Shown here: positions 54,050 through 61,878 of the stretch, in pieces
How the letters are laid out: every line of letters begins with the position of its first letter
Numbering within the stretch: position 1 is the stretch's first letter
Origin: Rhizobium sp. P40RR-XXII
GTDB taxonomy: Bacteria; Pseudomonadota; Alphaproteobacteria; Rhizobiales; Rhizobiaceae
Length of the DNA stretch: 64,000 nt
Assembly (NCBI RefSeq): GCF_012641405.1
Contig: NZ_JABAII010000008.1
Coordinates: 291,111-355,110 of the forward strand
Reading direction: 5' to 3'
The notes under the pieces: generated by a model
What the model saw: only the letters and a program-made list of their open reading frames with translations
Databases searched by the model: none
What the model was told of the DNA's origin: nothing
Program-made: the position numbers and the translations under genes

Positions 54050-54421
54050 CTACACTCCCGTTTCCGTAGCTCGTGAGATTTTGTGGATGGCGCCCAAAGC
54101 GGCCTGATAGGCGTCCGCCGCCCATTCCCGAAGCTGCTCGTTATCGTCAAAAACATCGTCTGGAGCTGCGTAGTAGCTTGATACAGTCACCGTCTTGCCC
54201 CTGCCAGGGTAACTGAACGGATTCATTCCCAACGCTTCGAACCTGGTACGGCTCGCATCATCGACGCGAAGATAGAATGATCCCTTCATGACGAATCCAA
54301 ACTGGATGCCATCCGCGATCAAGGCCGTCCCGCCAAAGAAGCGCCTGACACTGATTGCACCCAAGCCTTCAATGCGCGTGGCAAGATCCAGAGCCAAATC
54401 GCGAGTCGTCACCTTGTTCAT
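54050..54421 (-). CDS. TfoX/Sxy N-terminal domain protein
   Basis: 123 residues. RRFFGGTALIADGIQFGFVM and GSFYLRVDDASRTRFEALG are characteristic of the TfoX N-terminal domain, followed by MNPFSYPGRGKTVTVSSYY. The C-terminal half of full TfoX is absent; many alpha-proteobacteria have only this domain, with unknown role. Its start overlaps the stop of the NTF2-like gene by four bases, and it ends three bases from the tRNA. Confidence 0.9.
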   Translation of the reverse strand: MNKVTTRDLALDLATRIEGLGAISVRRFFGGTALIADGIQFGFVMKGSFYLRVDDASRTRFEALGMNPFSYPGRGKTVTVSSYYAAPDDVFDDNEQLREWAADAYQAALGAIHKISRATETGV

Positions 54422-54786
54422 GCCGCGATGCTGCCATTCGCTGGATGGAAGAAGCCGCTGATCGCCAGTAGCCTTCCATCATCGCTGATCGCGCCAAAGC
54501 TGGTTCCCATCTGGAGAACGGACCCGTTAGCGCCGGTCAGCGCCCATTGGGCGAGAGAACGGTCGTGGTGATGGAGGATGGAGCGGATATTAAATTGCCC
54601 GCCGGGCACGCTCGCCTGGAACTGCGCCATGTAGCCTAATAGCGCGTCACGGCCGATCAGCAGGCCGTTCGGATCGCAATAGGTGGCTTCGTCAGCGAGG
54701 CAGACGGAAAGCTCGGTGCCTCGCTCGGCAGCGTCGGAAAGCGACCAGATCGCGGAATACCGCTTCCAGAGGTCATCGAGGGTCAT
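54418..54786 (-). CDS. NTF2/SnoaL-like protein
   Basis: 122 residues from ATG 54786. The pattern LWKRYSAIWSLSDAAERGTEL, then ATYCDPNGLLIGRDALLGYM and FNIRSILHHHDRSLAQWALTG, is that of small cone-shaped SnoaL/NTF2-like folds that may act as enzymes or binding proteins. Its start lies 14 bases inside the end of the TetR gene, so it is co-transcribed with that regulator and the TfoX-like gene. Function unknown. Confidence 0.8.
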   Translation of the reverse strand: MTLDDLWKRYSAIWSLSDAAERGTELSVCLADEATYCDPNGLLIGRDALLGYMAQFQASVPGGQFNIRSILHHHDRSLAQWALTGANGSVLQMGTSFGAISDDGRLLAISGFFHPANGSIAA

Positions 54787-55363
54787 GCGGGGCCTCCAAG
54801 CTGTTGAACTCGTCCTGGATGAGAACTTCGAGCGCCCGCCTGTCATGGCCAGCGCGGACCAGGACAAGAATGCCCTGATAAAGGGTCAGCAGCCTCAGAG
54901 CTGTGGATTCGGGGCTCTTGTCGGCGCGGAATTTCCCCCGCCGCTGTGACGACGCGAGCCGCTCCGCAAACGTCTCCGTCAGTATGTGAAGTCCCTCGAC
55001 GATGCAGCGATGCGGAGGTCCTTCTCCGCCGAGCTCAACGGCGGAATTGGTGATGAGACAGCCGAGGCTTTCGTCATTCGGCTCATGGAGCAGCGAGACA
55101 AAGAGCGCCCGGAGCCCATCCAACCCCGACTCCGCCGGAGCAAAACGCTCGATCCGCCCGCGCAAGACGATGCGATTGTAGCGAGCGAAGGCGGCGTCGA
55201 AGAGTGCCGCCTTATCGTCGAAGCTGTGGTAGATGCTGCCGACCTTGAGCCCGGTCGCGTCTTCCAGATCGCGAATGGACGCCCCCCGATAACCCTTGCG
55301 CCGGAAGGCTTGCATCGCGCCGCTCAATACGGCGCCTTCGTCGTAGGATCGGGTTCGGCCCAT
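54773..55363 (-). CDS. TetR family transcriptional regulator
   Basis: 196 residues from ATG 55363, which has AAAGGA six bases before it. The helix-turn-helix is GYRGASIRDLEDATGLKVGSIYHSFDDKAALF (within residues 27-60), and LGCLITNSAVELG is typical of the AcrR/NemR-like subgroup. First gene of a three-gene run with the NTF2-like and TfoX-like genes. TTCTAGAA (55388-55395) lies 25 bases upstream and could be its operator. Confidence 0.92.
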   Translation of the reverse strand: MGRTRSYDEGAVLSGAMQAFRRKGYRGASIRDLEDATGLKVGSIYHSFDDKAALFDAAFARYNRIVLRGRIERFAPAESGLDGLRALFVSLLHEPNDESLGCLITNSAVELGGEGPPHRCIVEGLHILTETFAERLASSQRRGKFRADKSPESTALRLLTLYQGILVLVRAGHDRRALEVLIQDEFNSLEAPHDPR

Positions 55364-55387
55364 GGGCAGTCCTTTCTTAAGCAACTG

Positions 55388-55395
55388 TTCTAGAA
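55388..55395. promoter_or_regulatory. Small palindrome upstream of the TetR gene
   Basis: TTCTAGAA is a perfect 8-base palindrome 25 bases before the TetR start. It could overlap the promoter as an autoregulatory site. The remaining gap to 55648 shows no convincing gene. Confidence 0.25.
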
Positions 55396-55648
55396 TATCC
55401 GCTCAAGAAAATCTGTCAAGCTAACTCTTGGCTGTCGGACCGAGATGGAACCGGCCATCTTCTTCACGCGCATGATTGGCATGAAGAGATCTTCAAGCAT
55501 CCGACAAAAGAATGGGCCGGCGCGGGGGAACAGACGGAGTTCCATCGCGCCATGCTCCGAATGCTCGCTCGCTCGCACACCATTGGGCCATGACTACCTC
55601 TGTGAGCCGCACGGCCTTGTCCTATGCTTCAATGAAACGCCATCCGTC

Positions 55649-57187
55649 TCAGGCAGCGCCGCGCGCCTTGCCGGGCTCGCCGAACCATTGCAACGCCGCG
55701 TGGGCGATATCTTCTGGGTTGGGAGCGGCTTCGCCGGCCCAGGCGACGATGCCGTCGGGCCGTATCAGCAGAGCGCTCAAGCCCAACTGATCCTTGGCTT
55801 TGCCGGCGACATAGCCTACCCGGTCGCCCCAGCGGCTCGCAATCGCTGCAAGCGGTGCGCCGGCATCGAAGTCCAGCAGCAGGCCCCTGCCCGCTCTCAG
55901 GAGATCACCAAGCTTCCTGCCGTCGGCCAATTCGAAATCGGGCGCGCTGCGGCCGACGAGCGGGTGGCTGCCGCCAAGATCATAGCGGAGGGAAACGCCC
56001 CATACGCGTTCGGCGAAATAGGTCGCGCCATCACGTGTGTCCATCAGATCGCGGATGATGGCTTCGAGGGCGCGCGAACTCCGGCTTGGCCGCATGAGCC
56101 CGACCTGCGCGCGCGACCAGTCGAGGACTTGCGCCCCGATCGGATGGCGCTCGCTCGAATAGCTGTCCAGCAGGCCGTCCGGCGCTTCGCCTCGGATGGT
56201 GGCGGCAAGCTTCCATCCAAGGTTCATCGCATCGCCGAGTCCGAGGTTGAGGCCCTGGCCGCCGAGCGGGGAATGGATGTGCGCCGCGTCGCCGGCAAGC
56301 AATATGCGCCCTTTACGGTAAGTGGTCGCCTGATAAGCCCGATCCGTCCATGTGGTGGCAAGCCTGAGCGTCGTCACGGTGACGTCGGTGCAGGAGATGC
56401 GGCGCAGCACGGCCTGCACATGATCGAGCGTGATCGGCTGGGTCCGGTGGAAAGCGCCTCCATCGAAATCGACCATCGAGATCGTTCCGGGCGGCGAATA
56501 GGTGTACATGCCCGTTGCCGTGTAATGCCGGCCGGAACGAAGCTTGTCCGGCTCCGCCATCTCGATTTCGGCGGAATAGCCGGTGAACTCGGGGTCGGTG
56601 CCGGCGAATTCGAAGCCGCCAACCTTGCGAACGGTGCTGCGGCCGCCATCGCAGCCGACGAGCCAGGATCCGTGAAAAATCTCACCTCCAGCGCGGACAA
56701 CGACCCCCTCATCGGACTGATCGAGGTCCTCGACGCCGAGGCCGCGCCTGATCTCGACGCCCGCACGCGCGGCCAGGACGGCTTCAAGAGCCTCCATCTC
56801 GACCATCATGCTGGTGCCGGCCGGACTTGGCAGACGGTATTGCCACTTCGAGGTATCGATGGTGTCGTGAAAGAACTGGATGCCGGCGAAATGGCCGCCC
56901 GGCCGACGCTGCTGCTGCATCCAATGCGCGGCGGACGGCGCGCCGCTGCCGCCTGATCTATCCTTGGCGGGTTGTGCCGCCGCGATGTCGTTCAGCAGGT
57001 TGCGGCGATAAAGTGCGTCGATGGTGGGCGCCGAAAGGCCGCGCATGCCGAACGGAAGGCGCTTCAAGGGCGAGCGCGGTTCTTCGGCTTGCTCCAGCAC
57101 CAGCACCGAGAGATCTGCCAGGCGCAGCTCGCAGGCCAGAAACACGCCGACAGGTCCGCCTCCGGCAATCAGGACGTCATATTTCAA
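55649..57187 (-). CDS. FAD-dependent aromatic-ring monooxygenase (PheA/TfdB family)
   Basis: 512 residues from TTG 57187, which has GAGGAA seven bases upstream; another TTG at 57202 opens the frame and no ATG is available. The FAD motif is DVLIAGGGPVGVFLACELR, the second is GDAAHIHSPLGGQGLNLGL near residue 290, and VGCDGGRSTVRK is the DG motif. A C-terminal thioredoxin-like domain (LLLDFDAGAPLAAIASRWGD to the end) completes the phenol hydroxylase plan. It hydroxylates an unknown aromatic or polyketide-like compound with NAD(P)H and oxygen. It diverges from a TetR gene. Confidence 0.9.
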   Translation of the reverse strand: MKYDVLIAGGGPVGVFLACELRLADLSVLVLEQAEEPRSPLKRLPFGMRGLSAPTIDALYRRNLLNDIAAAQPAKDRSGGSGAPSAAHWMQQQRRPGGHFAGIQFFHDTIDTSKWQYRLPSPAGTSMMVEMEALEAVLAARAGVEIRRGLGVEDLDQSDEGVVVRAGGEIFHGSWLVGCDGGRSTVRKVGGFEFAGTDPEFTGYSAEIEMAEPDKLRSGRHYTATGMYTYSPPGTISMVDFDGGAFHRTQPITLDHVQAVLRRISCTDVTVTTLRLATTWTDRAYQATTYRKGRILLAGDAAHIHSPLGGQGLNLGLGDAMNLGWKLAATIRGEAPDGLLDSYSSERHPIGAQVLDWSRAQVGLMRPSRSSRALEAIIRDLMDTRDGATYFAERVWGVSLRYDLGGSHPLVGRSAPDFELADGRKLGDLLRAGRGLLLDFDAGAPLAAIASRWGDRVGYVAGKAKDQLGLSALLIRPDGIVAWAGEAAPNPEDIAHAALQWFGEPGKARGAA

Positions 57188-57376
57188 GGCAGAATTCCTC
57201 AAGCAAAGGCACTTCGAACGCAGCCGGCATCCCGGCCTCGATTGTCGTCAGCCGGTGCGCTTCGTTCAGAGAGGCCACCCGTATTCGGGCAAGCGCGATG
57301 GTCGGCCGCAGGAACGATCTCATCCAGCCTGCGCCGATTTCACCGGTTTCCATATCACCGCACGATTTTTACACCC

Positions 57377-57402
57377 GGTATAAATTTACTTATGGTATAA
57401 AT
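57377..57402. promoter_or_regulatory. Direct repeat GGTATAAAT upstream of the TetR gene
   Basis: GGTATAAAT occurs at 57377-57385 and 57394-57402, 17 bases apart, ending six bases before the TetR start. The gap also serves the divergent FAD monooxygenase gene. It may be the TetR operator, or the copies may be part of overlapping promoters. Confidence 0.5.
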
Positions 57403-57408
57403 ATTTTT

Positions 57409-58035
57409 ATGTCAAATCGAATCAAACTCCGAGACCGTAAGAAGGAGGCGACGCGTCAGGCGATCTCCGACACTGCAACCCGCCTGTTCGTCGAACATGG
57501 CTTCGACAAAATTTCCGTGGCCGATATCGCCCACGAGGCTGACGTCGCCAGGAAAACGGTGTTCAACTACTTCCGCCGCAAGGAGGATCTCGTTTTCGAT
57601 CGCGAAGACGAAGTGCGGGATCTCGTGCGGAAAGCACTCGCAGATCGCCGCCAGCAGTCGCCGATCGGCGCCTTCCAGGCATTGATGCGCATGCTGGTGG
57701 AGACGCAACATCCGCTGTTCAGGATCACCGAGCGGCCCATCCAGTTCTGGCGCATGGTCGCGGATAGCCCGGCACTGACGGCGCATGCGCGCGCGCTGCA
57801 GGTGACGCTCGCCGATGATCTCTCGGGGATGCTGTCCGACACGGTGGGGCGAGCGCACGCCGATCCCAACGCGCGTCTGGCGGGAGCGATGCTGATGGCG
57901 ACACTGGTGGTCGCCTACAGCGAAGCGCTTCGCATCTTTCGCGGGAACGGAAAGCCCGAGACGGCTTTGGTGAGCATTATGGAGCGCGGCTTTGCCGGCG
58001 TCAGCGCCGCACTTGCGGGGACGCCCTACATCTGA
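57409..58035 (+). CDS. TetR family transcriptional regulator
   Basis: 208 residues from ATG 57409. The helix-turn-helix is TRLFVEHGFDKISVADIAHEADVARKTVFNYF (within residues 24-55), followed by a C-terminal effector domain with IQFWRMVADSPALTAHAR. It diverges from the FAD monooxygenase gene and probably represses both genes through the repeats at 57377-57402. No clear Shine-Dalgarno site is seen because the AT-rich repeats abut the start. Confidence 0.93.
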   Translation: MSNRIKLRDRKKEATRQAISDTATRLFVEHGFDKISVADIAHEADVARKTVFNYFRRKEDLVFDREDEVRDLVRKALADRRQQSPIGAFQALMRMLVETQHPLFRITERPIQFWRMVADSPALTAHARALQVTLADDLSGMLSDTVGRAHADPNARLAGAMLMATLVVAYSEALRIFRGNGKPETALVSIMERGFAGVSAALAGTPYI

Positions 58036-58138
58036 CGCCGTAAGAATCCCTCGGGACATAGCCTGCGATCGATCAAGGCCCGGACGACAGAGCCGGCCGG
58101 GCCTTTGGAACAGCTGCAGATCGGGTGCTGCGCAGGCA

Positions 58139-59035
58139 TCACATGCCAGGAACCCGCAGCTGAGCAAGATCGTCGAGCAGCTTCGGACCGGTTGGCTCCC
58201 AGCCGAGCTTCTGCCGCGTCTTGGCGCTGGAGGCGGGCATGTCGCGCGTGGCGAACATGGAGAGCCAGCCGAAATACTCCTGGGCCTCCTCCCTGTCGAC
58301 GGATTTGACCGGCAGGTTCAGACGCCGGCCGATCGTCTCGGCGATATCGCGCATCGGCACGCCTTCCTCGGCGACGGCATGGTATCTGGCATTCGGTTCG
58401 GCGCGTTCGACGACGAGGCGATAAAGGCGGGCGACATCCGAAAAATGCGCGGCCGGCCAGCGATTGAGCCCATCTCCGATATAGGCGCAGGCGTCCTTTT
58501 GCCGGTATATCTCGATCAAGGGAGTGATGAGACCCTGGCTGACCGGATCATGCACCTGCGGGAGACGCACGACCGAGACATTGACGCCCATCTCGCTTGC
58601 GAGGATCGCGGCTTCCTCAGACGCCGCACGCGGATGCGTGTCGGAACCGACGATCGCATTGTCTTCCCTGGCAGGCTCATCCGCCACGGTATTGGCGATG
58701 GGCGTGCCAGAGGTGATGACCAGCAGCCGGGCCGAACCGGCAAGCGCCGAGGCGAGCGTTGCGATGACGCGGCGGTCATCCTCGCAATTCTGGGCGAATC
58801 TCGAGAAGTCGTGGTTGAAAGCGAGATGGATGACGCCGTCCGATTGCGAGGCGCCGCTTTTCAGGATTTCCGGATCTTCGATCGTACCATGAAGGACTTC
58901 GGCGCCGGCGGCGGCAAGCGCTACCGCCTTTTCCTTTGAGCGGGAAAGCCCGAGCACCTGATGGCCCGCGGCTATCAACTCCCTCACGACATTCGAGCCG
59001 ATGTTTCCGGTCGCGCCGGTGACAAAAACACGCAT
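58139..59035 (-). CDS. Atypical/extended SDR NAD(P)-binding protein
   Basis: 298 residues from ATG 59035; the open frame runs further upstream but into the divergent gene. The N-terminus MRVFVTGATGNIGSNVVREL is the NAD(P) motif of extended SDR enzymes. The Tyr-Lys pair of classical SDRs is not evident, so an NmrA-like or atypical SDR is likely; SVVRLPQVHDP and RWPAAHFSDVARLY fit sugar-epimerase relatives. Substrate unknown. The ribosome-binding site GGAGAC lies in a possible hairpin. It diverges from an XRE-MmyB regulator. Confidence 0.88.
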   Translation of the reverse strand: MRVFVTGATGNIGSNVVRELIAAGHQVLGLSRSKEKAVALAAAGAEVLHGTIEDPEILKSGASQSDGVIHLAFNHDFSRFAQNCEDDRRVIATLASALAGSARLLVITSGTPIANTVADEPAREDNAIVGSDTHPRAASEEAAILASEMGVNVSVVRLPQVHDPVSQGLITPLIEIYRQKDACAYIGDGLNRWPAAHFSDVARLYRLVVERAEPNARYHAVAEEGVPMRDIAETIGRRLNLPVKSVDREEAQEYFGWLSMFATRDMPASSAKTRQKLGWEPTGPKLLDDLAQLRVPGM

Positions 59036-59042
59036 AAGCACA

Positions 59043-59064
59043 GTCTCCTTATTTAGTCGGAGAC
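59043..59064 (-). promoter_or_regulatory. Possible ribosome-site-sequestering hairpin before the SDR gene
   Basis: On the minus strand GTCTCC (59064-59059) can pair with GGAGAC (59048-59043) across ten bases. The second arm is the Shine-Dalgarno sequence of the SDR gene, eight bases before its start. Alternatively the dyad is a protein-binding site in the divergent promoter. Confidence 0.4.
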
Positions 59065-59128
59065 AAATCTGGACCCATCGGTTATTCTGGTAAAGTAGTG
59101 ATCTTATCATAGTAAAAGCACTAACAGG

Positions 59129-59962
59129 ATGACCGACCTCATCGACACCGAAAACCTGCTCGGGACCTATCTGAGGGACCGGCGGGCGAAACTTGATCCA
59201 TTGGCCCTCGGCTTTGCTGGGGAACGGCGGCGTACGCCGGGGCTGCGGCGGGAGGAAGTGGCGCAGCGCGCCAATATCAGCCCGACATGGTACACATGGC
59301 TGGAACAGGGGCGCGGCGGTGCGCCCTCGGCCGATGTGCTCGACCGGATTGCCCGGGCACTGATGCTGACCGAGGTGGAGCGCGAGCACCTGTTCCTGCT
59401 CGCCCTTGGCCGTCCGCCCGAAGCGCGCTACCGGAAGAATGACGGCGTGACACCGCGGCTGCAGCGCGTGCTCGATGCCCTAGACCCGTGCCCCGCCCTC
59501 ATCAGAACCGCGACCTGGGACGTCATCGCCTGGAACAAAGCAGCGACCATTATGCTGATAGATTATGGATCGCTGCCGCCGGAAGAGCGCAACATCCTGC
59601 GCTACATCTTCCTCAATCCACGCGCCCGCGCCGCGCAATATGACTGGGAAAGCGTGGCGCGCTTCGCCCTGGGCGCATTCCGCGTCGACTCGGCTCGGGC
59701 AGGTGCCGCAACCCAGATCGAGCCCTTCGTTGCGGAGCTTTGCCGCATCAGCCCGGAATTCAGGGCCATGTGGCGCAACAACGACGTTCCCAGCACGCAT
59801 ACCGAAGTCGTCAAGCATATCCGCCATCCGGTCCTCGGTCCACTTGCATTCGAATATTCGGCCTTTTCGGTCGACGGCCGGACGGATCTCAGCATGGTCG
59901 TCTACAATCCGGCAACGCCCGATGACGCCGAACGGATCAGATCGCTGCTGCCCAAATTTTAG
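59129..59962 (+). CDS. XRE-family regulator with MmyB-like ligand-binding domain
   Basis: 277 residues. The N-terminal helix-turn-helix is RRTPGLRREEVAQRANISPTWYTWLEQGRG (within residues 33-63). The C-terminal domain has WDVIAWNKAATIMLIDY, RNILRYIFLNPRAR and the signature HPVLGPLAFEYSAFSVDG of MmyB-like domains, which bind fatty acids or similar ligands. It diverges from the SDR gene by 93 bases, a recurrent pairing in which the regulator represses the oxidoreductase. Confidence 0.93.
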   Translation: MTDLIDTENLLGTYLRDRRAKLDPLALGFAGERRRTPGLRREEVAQRANISPTWYTWLEQGRGGAPSADVLDRIARALMLTEVEREHLFLLALGRPPEARYRKNDGVTPRLQRVLDALDPCPALIRTATWDVIAWNKAATIMLIDYGSLPPEERNILRYIFLNPRARAAQYDWESVARFALGAFRVDSARAGAATQIEPFVAELCRISPEFRAMWRNNDVPSTHTEVVKHIRHPVLGPLAFEYSAFSVDGRTDLSMVVYNPATPDDAERIRSLLPKF

Positions 59963-60061
59963 GACAGAGGTGTGTGACACAGGCATGCGCACGCTTGTCG
60001 TTCCATGGATCCTCGAAGCCATCCAGCTTGGCTGCCTTTCACGGCGAAACCGGCTGCACCT

Positions 60062-60853
60062 TCAATCGTAATAGGCCGGAGCCTGTCTAAACCTAGGCCA
60101 TACTTCCGGATCATGGCCCGTCACCACCATGGCATCAGTCTGCCCCGCGAGGGCGCGCAGCTTGCCGACTGATCGGACCGTGTCGACGGCGGAAGCCATG
60201 AGGCCGGGGAGCGCCTTTTCGTTCCAGTGATCGAGCGTATAGGCGGCATCGATGGTCAGTAATATTGTGCCCGTGTTCGACAGCTGCACGAGGAAGGATT
60301 GGTGGCCGACGCTGTGGCCCGGCGTAAAGATCATCCGCAGCGCGCCGTCGCCATAGAGATCGTAGCCATTGGTCGCGGCGCCCTCCAGGAAGTGCCATTT
60401 CAAGCCGGGGCGGTCGAAATCACGGCGAATATAGGCGCCGGCGGCGAACCAGTCCGGCGCGAAGGCATATTCATATTCGCGGCGCTGGACGATGTGGGTC
60501 GCATTGGGGAAGCGGCCCACGGCGCCGCTATGATCGGAATGCAGATGGGACAACGCAACGAAGCGGATTTCTTCATGGGATATGCCGAGCTTAGCCAATT
60601 GCGCGAGGCATCCCTGCCCCTCTGTCATCATGGGTTGATAGCTGTCGACGACATCGCCCCAATAGCCGCGCGGATCGGCAAGACCCTCGGCCGCCAACCC
60701 GCCATCGATAATGGTATTGCCCTTCGGATGGGTGAGCAGAAACCAGGGAACCGGGATTTCATAATCCTCACCGTTTCCCTGGTTCATTCTGATGTCGCGG
60801 ACCTTGCATCGCTGCATGCCCGATTGAAACATGTAAAGCCTGATATCGCTCAT
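60062..60853 (-). CDS. N-acyl homoserine lactonase-type metallo-beta-lactamase (AttM/AiiB-like)
   Basis: 263 residues from ATG 60853. The metal motif is SHLHSDHSG, with His103, His105, Asp107 and His108; further ligands are His180 in FTPGHSVGHQS, Asp202 in TIDAAY and His247 in VTGHDPEVW. The N-terminal GSMQ-like SGMQRCKVRDIRMNQG and IPVPWFLLTHPKGNTIIDGG match AttM/AiiB/BlcC lactonases. These open the lactone ring of AHL quorum signals and of gamma-butyrolactone in the cytoplasm. It diverges from a LysR gene. Which lactone is the natural substrate cannot be told. Confidence 0.9.
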   Translation of the reverse strand: MSDIRLYMFQSGMQRCKVRDIRMNQGNGEDYEIPVPWFLLTHPKGNTIIDGGLAAEGLADPRGYWGDVVDSYQPMMTEGQGCLAQLAKLGISHEEIRFVALSHLHSDHSGAVGRFPNATHIVQRREYEYAFAPDWFAAGAYIRRDFDRPGLKWHFLEGAATNGYDLYGDGALRMIFTPGHSVGHQSFLVQLSNTGTILLTIDAAYTLDHWNEKALPGLMASAVDTVRSVGKLRALAGQTDAMVVTGHDPEVWPRFRQAPAYYD

Positions 60854-60947
60854 GAGCCTGACCTGTGATTGACGATCGAGTGCCGAGGCACGCATCGTTT
60901 TCGGCGATCGTAGGCCTGCCGAGTAGGTAGCATCATCCACTTACATT

Positions 60948-60964
60948 TATCGGCTGAGCCGATA
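60948..60964. promoter_or_regulatory. Perfect palindrome, likely LysR-type box, between lactonase and LysR genes
   Basis: TATCGGCTGAGCCGATA is a perfect 17-base palindrome and contains the ATC-N9-GAT (T-N11-A) pattern of LysR-family sites. It ends 11 bases before the LysR start, ideal for autoregulation and for control of the divergent lactonase gene. Confidence 0.65.
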
Positions 60965-60975
60965 TATTGGCGCTC

Positions 60976-61878
60976 ATGGATCTGTTGGTAGCAATGCGTG
61001 TCTATGTGAGGGTGGTGGAAAGGGGCAGCATGTCGGCCGCCGCCCACGATCTTGGCATGGGTCAGCCAGCCGTCAGCGAGCGGATTAATCGGCTAGAGCA
61101 ATATCTCGGCGCCCCACTGCTACTCAGAAACACCCGTAAGCTTTCCGTCACCGATGTCGGCGCAGCCTTCTACGAGCGCAGCAGACAGGTGCTGGAAAGT
61201 GCCGACGATGCCCTGACCGTCGCAAACGGCAACCAGTCGCTACGCGGCACGCTCAGGATCGCAGCGCCGCATGGCATCGGCGAGGTCATCCTGCCCTCGA
61301 TTCTGCTGCAGATGCGCAAGCGTCATCCGCTGCTGAAGATCGAGCTGATCCTCAACGACAGGATCGTCGATCCCGTCACGGAAGGCGTTGATATCTCGCT
61401 GCGCCTTGGCGATCTCGGCGAGGGCAGCTTCATCGCCCGCAAGCTCGGCCATGTCGGCCGCGTATTGGTGGCGTCACCAGCCTATCTCGAGGAGCGTGGA
61501 ACGCCGACAAAGCTCGACGATCTTGCCATCCATCCGTTCCTGCGGGTCTCTGGCCTCTTCAACGGCGGGCGGCTTCTGTTGATTGGCCCGGACGGGCAGA
61601 CCGAACTTGCCGCTATCGACATTGTTCTCAGCACTAGCCATTGGCGGCCGCTGCACAGCCTTTTGCTCGATGGCGCCGGCATCGGCGTCTTGCAGGCGCC
61701 GGTCTGCGCCGAAGATCTGGCGAGCGGCAGGCTCGTCCGCCTGCTGCCAGAATTTACCGTGCCGGGATTTGACCTGCATGCGCTCTATTCGGCGATCAGG
61801 CCGGTTCCGCCTCGGATTCGGGCGGTGCTTTCCCTATTGGAAGAGCAATTAAGCCCAGCATCTCTGCCGGACAGCTAG
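60976..61878 (+). CDS. LysR family transcriptional regulator
   Basis: 300 residues from ATG 60976 (a TTG three codons earlier is also in frame). The winged helix is GSMSAAAHDLGMGQPAVSERINRLEQYLG (within residues 18-46), then LLRNTRKLSVTDVGAAFYE, with a CrgA/AphB-like effector domain (TLRIAAPHGIGEVILP onward). It diverges from the lactonase gene and is likely its regulator. Its stop overlaps the convergent MFS stop in a shared CTAG. Confidence 0.93.
   Translation: MDLLVAMRVYVRVVERGSMSAAAHDLGMGQPAVSERINRLEQYLGAPLLLRNTRKLSVTDVGAAFYERSRQVLESADDALTVANGNQSLRGTLRIAAPHGIGEVILPSILLQMRKRHPLLKIELILNDRIVDPVTEGVDISLRLGDLGEGSFIARKLGHVGRVLVASPAYLEERGTPTKLDDLAIHPFLRVSGLFNGGRLLLIGPDGQTELAAIDIVLSTSHWRPLHSLLLDGAGIGVLQAPVCAEDLASGRLVRLLPEFTVPGFDLHALYSAIRPVPPRIRAVLSLLEEQLSPASLPDS

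Noticed and set aside
55381..55591. Plus-strand frame without start codon reading like a protein C-terminus (contains HDWHEEIFKHPTKEWAG)
   Set aside because: It has no plausible start or family match that I can name. It might be a remnant of a decayed gene, but the evidence is too weak to list as one.
55445..56956. Plus-strand open frame of 503 codons
   Set aside because: Mostly antisense to the FAD monooxygenase; composition is that of a shadow frame.
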